From positions 1 to 64,000 of the forward strand of contig JAFYKZ010000010.1 of assembly GCA_017537365.1 (NCBI GenBank): 64,000 bases of DNA, given 5' to 3'. Positions within the stretch are counted from its first letter, which is position 1; each line of letters begins with the position of its first letter. The notes under the pieces are model-generated. The model did not search any database. It was not told the DNA's origin and worked only from the letters and a program-made list of their open reading frames with translations. Of the stretch, positions 60,610 through 64,000 are shown piece by piece. The translations under genes and the position numbers were made by a program. This DNA is from Clostridia bacterium (GTDB taxonomy: Bacteria; Bacillota; Clostridia; Oscillospirales; Acutalibacteraceae).

Positions 60610-62078
60610 TATATTCTTCTTTTCTTTTTTATCTTTTTAATCTTTATCCAAGCCGATGGAGCAAAAAGCAAAATCATAGGTAAAATTTCAAGTCTGCCTA
60701 AAAGCATAGCAGCCGATAGAATCCATTTTGAAATTTCCGAATAACAAGAATAATTACTTGCAGGACCTATCTTATCAAAGCCGGGACCTATATTATTAAA
60801 GCAAGCTGCTGCCGCCGAAACATTGGTTTCTATTGAAAAGTTATCTATTATACTTATACTGAAAAAGATAACTATAAAACAAAGACAATATAGACATAAA
60901 TATGAGGTTACATTTATAACAGTAGCCGAATCAACCGTTTTACCCTCGAATTTAACCGAAGAAATAGAACGGGTATGAATCATTTGCCTTAAATTTGCCT
61001 TAATTTGCTTATATAGAATTATAACGCGAGAGACCTTAATGCCACCCGCAGTTGAACCTGCGCAAGCTCCTATAAACATAATTAATAATAAAACCGCTTT
61101 TGCTGCCGAAGGCCATAGGTTAAAGTCTGCCGTTGTAAATCCTGTTGTTGAAATAATTGATGCCACCTGAAAAGAAGAACTTCTGAATGCATCGGCAAGA
61201 TTATCAAATCTAGGATAAATATATGCAGTTATAACTCCTATCGAAACTGCTACTATTCCAAAATAAGTCCACATTTCTTCGCTTTTAAATATCGACTTAA
61301 ATTTACGCATAAGCATTAAATAATAAATATTAAAGTTTATACCAAAAAGAACCATAAATATAGCAATAACCCATTGGCAAAACGGCGAATATCCTGCAAG
61401 TCCATCTGATTTCATACCGAAACCGCCCGTACCCGCAGTACCGAAAGCGTGGAAAACGCTATCAAACAAAGGCATACCGCCTATTAAAAGCAACACCATT
61501 TCAATTAGTGTCATAAACACATAAATAAGATAAAGTATTTTTGCCGTTGTTGTTATTCTCGGAACCAATTTTCCAATAATAGGACCAGGCATCTCCGCTC
61601 TCATTATATGCATAGAACGCCCTGTATCATTAGGAACTATCGCCATAACGAGCACCAAAACTCCCATACCGCCAACCCAATGGGTAAAGCTTCGCCACAA
61701 ATGGATACTATAAGGAACAACCTCAACATCCTTTATAACAGAAGCGCCCGTTGTTGTAAAACCGCTGACAGTTTCGAAAAATGCCTCAGTATAATTTGGC
61801 AAAACACCGCTAAATACAAACGGCAATGCGCCGATAGCAGACATTGCTATCCAAGCAAGCGCTACAATAGCAAAACCCTCGCGAGCAAAAATTGTTTTTT
61901 CTCTGGGTCTGCTTATTAGGGTTAATAACCCGCCTGAAAAGGCAGAAATCGCAATAGTATATGCAAATTCGATAGCAGTATCTCTATAAATCAAACCGCA
62001 CACAAAAGGCAAAATCAAAAGAACTGATTCAAGCAACATAATTTTGCCGAGCATATAAAAAACCATTCTTCTGTTCAT
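60609..62078 (-). CDS. trkH: TrkH/KtrB-type potassium transporter, membrane subunit
   Basis: A 489-residue protein with about ten membrane segments and repeated pore-loop motifs (ETVSGFTTTGASV, FHAFGTAGTGGFGMKSDG, ISTTGFTTADFNLWPS, CFNNIGPGFDKIGP), the four selectivity filters of the K+ transporter family. It is 10 bp downstream of the gene for its regulatory partner TrkA. It takes up K+ using the membrane potential. Confidence 0.95.
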   Translation of the reverse strand: MNRRMVFYMLGKIMLLESVLLILPFVCGLIYRDTAIEFAYTIAISAFSGGLLTLISRPREKTIFAREGFAIVALAWIAMSAIGALPFVFSGVLPNYTEAFFETVSGFTTTGASVIKDVEVVPYSIHLWRSFTHWVGGMGVLVLVMAIVPNDTGRSMHIMRAEMPGPIIGKLVPRITTTAKILYLIYVFMTLIEMVLLLIGGMPLFDSVFHAFGTAGTGGFGMKSDGLAGYSPFCQWVIAIFMVLFGINFNIYYLMLMRKFKSIFKSEEMWTYFGIVAVSIGVITAYIYPRFDNLADAFRSSSFQVASIISTTGFTTADFNLWPSAAKAVLLLIMFIGACAGSTAGGIKVSRVIILYKQIKANLRQMIHTRSISSVKFEGKTVDSATVINVTSYLCLYCLCFIVIFFSISIIDNFSIETNVSAAAACFNNIGPGFDKIGPASNYSCYSEISKWILSAAMLLGRLEILPMILLFAPSAWIKIKKIKKKRRI

Positions 62079-62088
62079 TTATATTACC

Positions 62089-63447
62089 TCATTTAAGTAT
62101 ATCACTTAAAGTATTTATACGCTGATTAGCGGCTAAAATTATAACTCTATCCCCTGCCAAAAGCATATCATCACCTGCAGGAATTATTGATTCTCTATCT
62201 CTCATAATACCTGCTATTAGCACATTCTTTTTAAGTTTAAGCTCTTTAAAAGGTACTTTAAGCATTGGAAAATCTGCCTTAACCTTAAATTCCAAAGCCT
62301 CAACCTTATCATCCATAAGCTTATAAAGGGTTTCCATACTGCTTCCCGCCGAGTTTTCGAGCGCTCTAGCATATTTAACAACCGAATCGGCAACTGTTTT
62401 TTTAGGGGTTACAATACAGTCTAATCCCCAATGGTCTGCAAGAGATATGAGTTCTTCTCGGTTGACCTTTGTTATAACCTTTGGAACATTTTTAGACTGA
62501 GCAAAAGCAGAAACCAAAATATTTTCTTCGTCCATACCCGTAAGACTTACAAAGGCATCAACCGATAAAAGACCTTCTTCTAATAAAATCTCCTGTTCGG
62601 CTCCATCTCCATTAATAATAACTGCCTTAGGTAATGCCTCGCAAAGTTCCTCGCAAACCTCACGGTCGCGTTCTATAATCGTTATAGAAATTCCGGCATT
62701 GATAAGCATTTTTGCAAGATAATATGCAATTCTGCCTCCGCCGAGTATCATAATATTACGCGCTTTCTTTTGACCTACACCAAGCTCTTTTATAAATTTA
62801 GTGATTTCGGTATGCTTAGCGCTAAGACCTATCCTGTCTCCGCTTTTTAAAACAAATTCACCGTCAGGAATATATGCCTCGTCCCCTCTTTTAACGGCGC
62901 AAATAAGCACTTTTGCTTTAAATTTATTTCTAAGGTCTGATATTTTAACACCGTCAAGCAATGAATCTGCTCTGAGCTTAAATTCTATAACTTCAAAATT
63001 TCTTCCTGAAAATGTTTCAATTTTATCGGCAGAAGGCAATTTCAATATATTAAATAGCTCGCGCGCCGCCAAAAGCTCAGGATTTATAGCAATAGAAATA
63101 TCCAATTGCTTACGCATAAATATAAGACTGTTATCGTTATATTCAGGGTTTCTGATGCGCGCTATAGTATATTTCGCACCCATACGCTTTGCAATATAAC
63201 AGCTAAGCATATTAACCTCATCAGAATTAGTGCAAGCAACCACCAAATCAGCTTTGCTTACCCCTGCTTCCTCTAAGGTTTCGCAATCTGCACCGTTACT
63301 GCAAACACCCATAACATCATAAATATTATTGGTTTCCTCAATAACCTCAGGATTAGTATCAACCGCCATAACATTATGGCCCTCTGCTACTAAATTAGAA
63401 AGAATCGTTAAACCTATCTTGCCGCAACCCACAACAATAATATTCAT
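62089..63447 (-). CDS. trkA: TrkA potassium-uptake regulatory subunit
   Basis: A 452-residue cytoplasmic protein with two NAD-binding RCK domains (MNIIVVGCGKIGLTIL and NIMILGGGRIAYYLAKML), each followed by an RCK_C domain, the full TrkA layout. It gates TrkH in response to nucleotide. The ATG follows GGAGG. The terminator-like hairpin at 63470 separates it from the antiporter gene upstream. Confidence 0.95.
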   Translation of the reverse strand: MNIIVVGCGKIGLTILSNLVAEGHNVMAVDTNPEVIEETNNIYDVMGVCSNGADCETLEEAGVSKADLVVACTNSDEVNMLSCYIAKRMGAKYTIARIRNPEYNDNSLIFMRKQLDISIAINPELLAARELFNILKLPSADKIETFSGRNFEVIEFKLRADSLLDGVKISDLRNKFKAKVLICAVKRGDEAYIPDGEFVLKSGDRIGLSAKHTEITKFIKELGVGQKKARNIMILGGGRIAYYLAKMLINAGISITIIERDREVCEELCEALPKAVIINGDGAEQEILLEEGLLSVDAFVSLTGMDEENILVSAFAQSKNVPKVITKVNREELISLADHWGLDCIVTPKKTVADSVVKYARALENSAGSSMETLYKLMDDKVEALEFKVKADFPMLKVPFKELKLKKNVLIAGIMRDRESIIPAGDDMLLAGDRVIILAANQRINTLSDILK

Positions 63448-63469
63448 TTAAATCCTCCACAATTTAAAA

Positions 63470-63507
63470 AAACTGTATAGATATCAATATTAATACCTAT
63501 ACAGTTT
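63470..63507 (-). terminator. Intrinsic terminator after the antiporter gene
   Basis: An 11-bp stem (AAACTGTATAG with its complement) is followed on the minus strand by TTTTTTTAAATT, just upstream of trkA. Confidence 0.75.
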
Positions 63508-63557
63508 AACACCAAATTATAAAATTTACAACATTAATCTATAAATTAGATTAAATT

Positions 63558-64000
63558 TTAAGCTTTTTGCGCTAAGTTTTCCATCTTTCTTGCACTAGTT
63601 TTGCCATCAGGTTTAATTTCACCTGCTTTAAGCAACGAAATTTTAGTGAGATAAGGACCCACTAATTCATAAACCAATACCGAGAACAAGGTTATGTTAG
63701 CAACAACCGTTCCAAGCTCACCCAACGCTTCTGCCTTCATGGCCATACCGAGAGCAACTCCTGCTTGAGGGAAAAGGGTTACACCTAGATATTTAACGAT
63801 ATTTTTATCGCATTTAACAGCAGAAGAGCTTGTAAATGCACCGAAATACTTACCTATACAACGAGAAATAATATATACTCCGCCTATCAGCACAATTATC
63901 GGGTCTTTAAACAACGAAAGCTTTAATTCTGCACCGCTTAAAACAAAGAAAAGAATAAAAATCGGCGCAGTCCAACGGTCTATTCTATCCATAAGTTCTT
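63558..64000 (-). CDS. Cation:proton antiporter (CPA2-like), C-terminal part, cut by window edge
   Basis: The frame is open to the window end, so only the last 147 or so residues are visible. Several membrane segments are seen (APIFILFFVLSGAELKL, GVTLFPQAGVALGMAMK, ITLFSVLVYELVGPYL), matching the second half of Na+/H+ exchangers. The tail is soluble and basic. The gene precedes trkA/trkH, so the region handles monovalent cations. The start lies outside the window. Confidence 0.8.
   Translation of the reverse strand, partial: ELMDRIDRWTAPIFILFFVLSGAELKLSLFKDPIIVLIGGVYIISRCIGKYFGAFTSSSAVKCDKNIVKYLGVTLFPQAGVALGMAMKAEALGELGTVVANITLFSVLVYELVGPYLTKISLLKAGEIKPDGKTSARKMENLAQKA

Noticed and set aside
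63470-63507. Hairpin upstream of trkA as a c-di-AMP riboswitch
   Set aside because: It is a single AT-rich stem with a T-run and too small for that riboswitch; a terminator of the antiporter gene fits.

Overview
The window looks like a low-GC Gram-positive anaerobe of the class Clostridia, most likely a gut Oscillospiraceae/Ruminococcaceae relative. The reasons are AT-rich DNA, AGGAGG-type ribosome sites, TTGACA/TATAAT promoters, a type I dockerin, and Firmicutes-style families (YitT, TrkA/TrkH, CE4 deacetylase, DUF6472). This is inferred from gene content only.

Layout. (1) 1-272 is the tail of a large serine recombinase belonging to an element that lies mostly outside the window. It is followed by tRNA-Pro(UGG) with a strange duplicated 5' half. 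(2) 700-8050 is ordinary chromosome: ruvX, a histidine phosphatase, a D-2-hydroxyacid dehydrogenase, an EIIC-like membrane protein, nth, an NlpC/P60-like secreted protein, fucO, and an XRE regulator divergent from a tiny acidic protein. (3) 8292-57666 is a roughly 49.4 kb island inserted into a polysaccharide deacetylase gene (PdaB-like in size). (4) 58.2-64 kb is chromosome again: an HtrA protease, PlsC, a DUF6472 protein, TrkH, TrkA and a cation/proton antiporter.

The main result is that the C-terminal third of the deacetylase lies at 8048-8293 and the N-terminal two thirds at 57664-58187, on the same strand. Joining them at a shared 3-bp TCA restores a continuous 255-codon frame. The two island ends, brought together, form an imperfect inverted repeat of the kind large serine integrases use as attP. 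A large serine recombinase sits 2 kb inside the left end. The island is therefore probably a serine-integrase element, with a small relaxase, an oriT-like repeat, a resolvase with a res-like site, and a HipA-like kinase/AbrB-like pair at the right end. Precise excision would restore the deacetylase, which resembles the intervening elements of sporulation genes such as skin in sigK. Regulated excision is a hypothesis, not something the sequence shows.

Cargo. Near the left end is an amidoligase / class II glutamine amidotransferase / DUF3846 operon. Most of the island (17.6-54 kb) is a glycan-use locus read leftward. It holds cytoplasmic enzymes (GH20, a TIM-barrel glycosidase candidate, two SIS isomerases around a PfkB kinase, a CE1-like esterase, a GH94 phosphorylase, a Gfo/Idh/MocA oxidoreductase) and two AraC regulators. 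It also holds four ABC permeases, two binding proteins, DUF5696 and NHL/TPR/Yip1-like partners, three related beta-helix proteins sent to different places, two giant surface proteins (one with a dockerin), and an M20 peptidase. No transport ATPase is encoded in the window, so one must be borrowed from elsewhere. GH20, GH94 and SIS/PfkB together suggest an amino-sugar-containing glycan, but the substrate is not determined.
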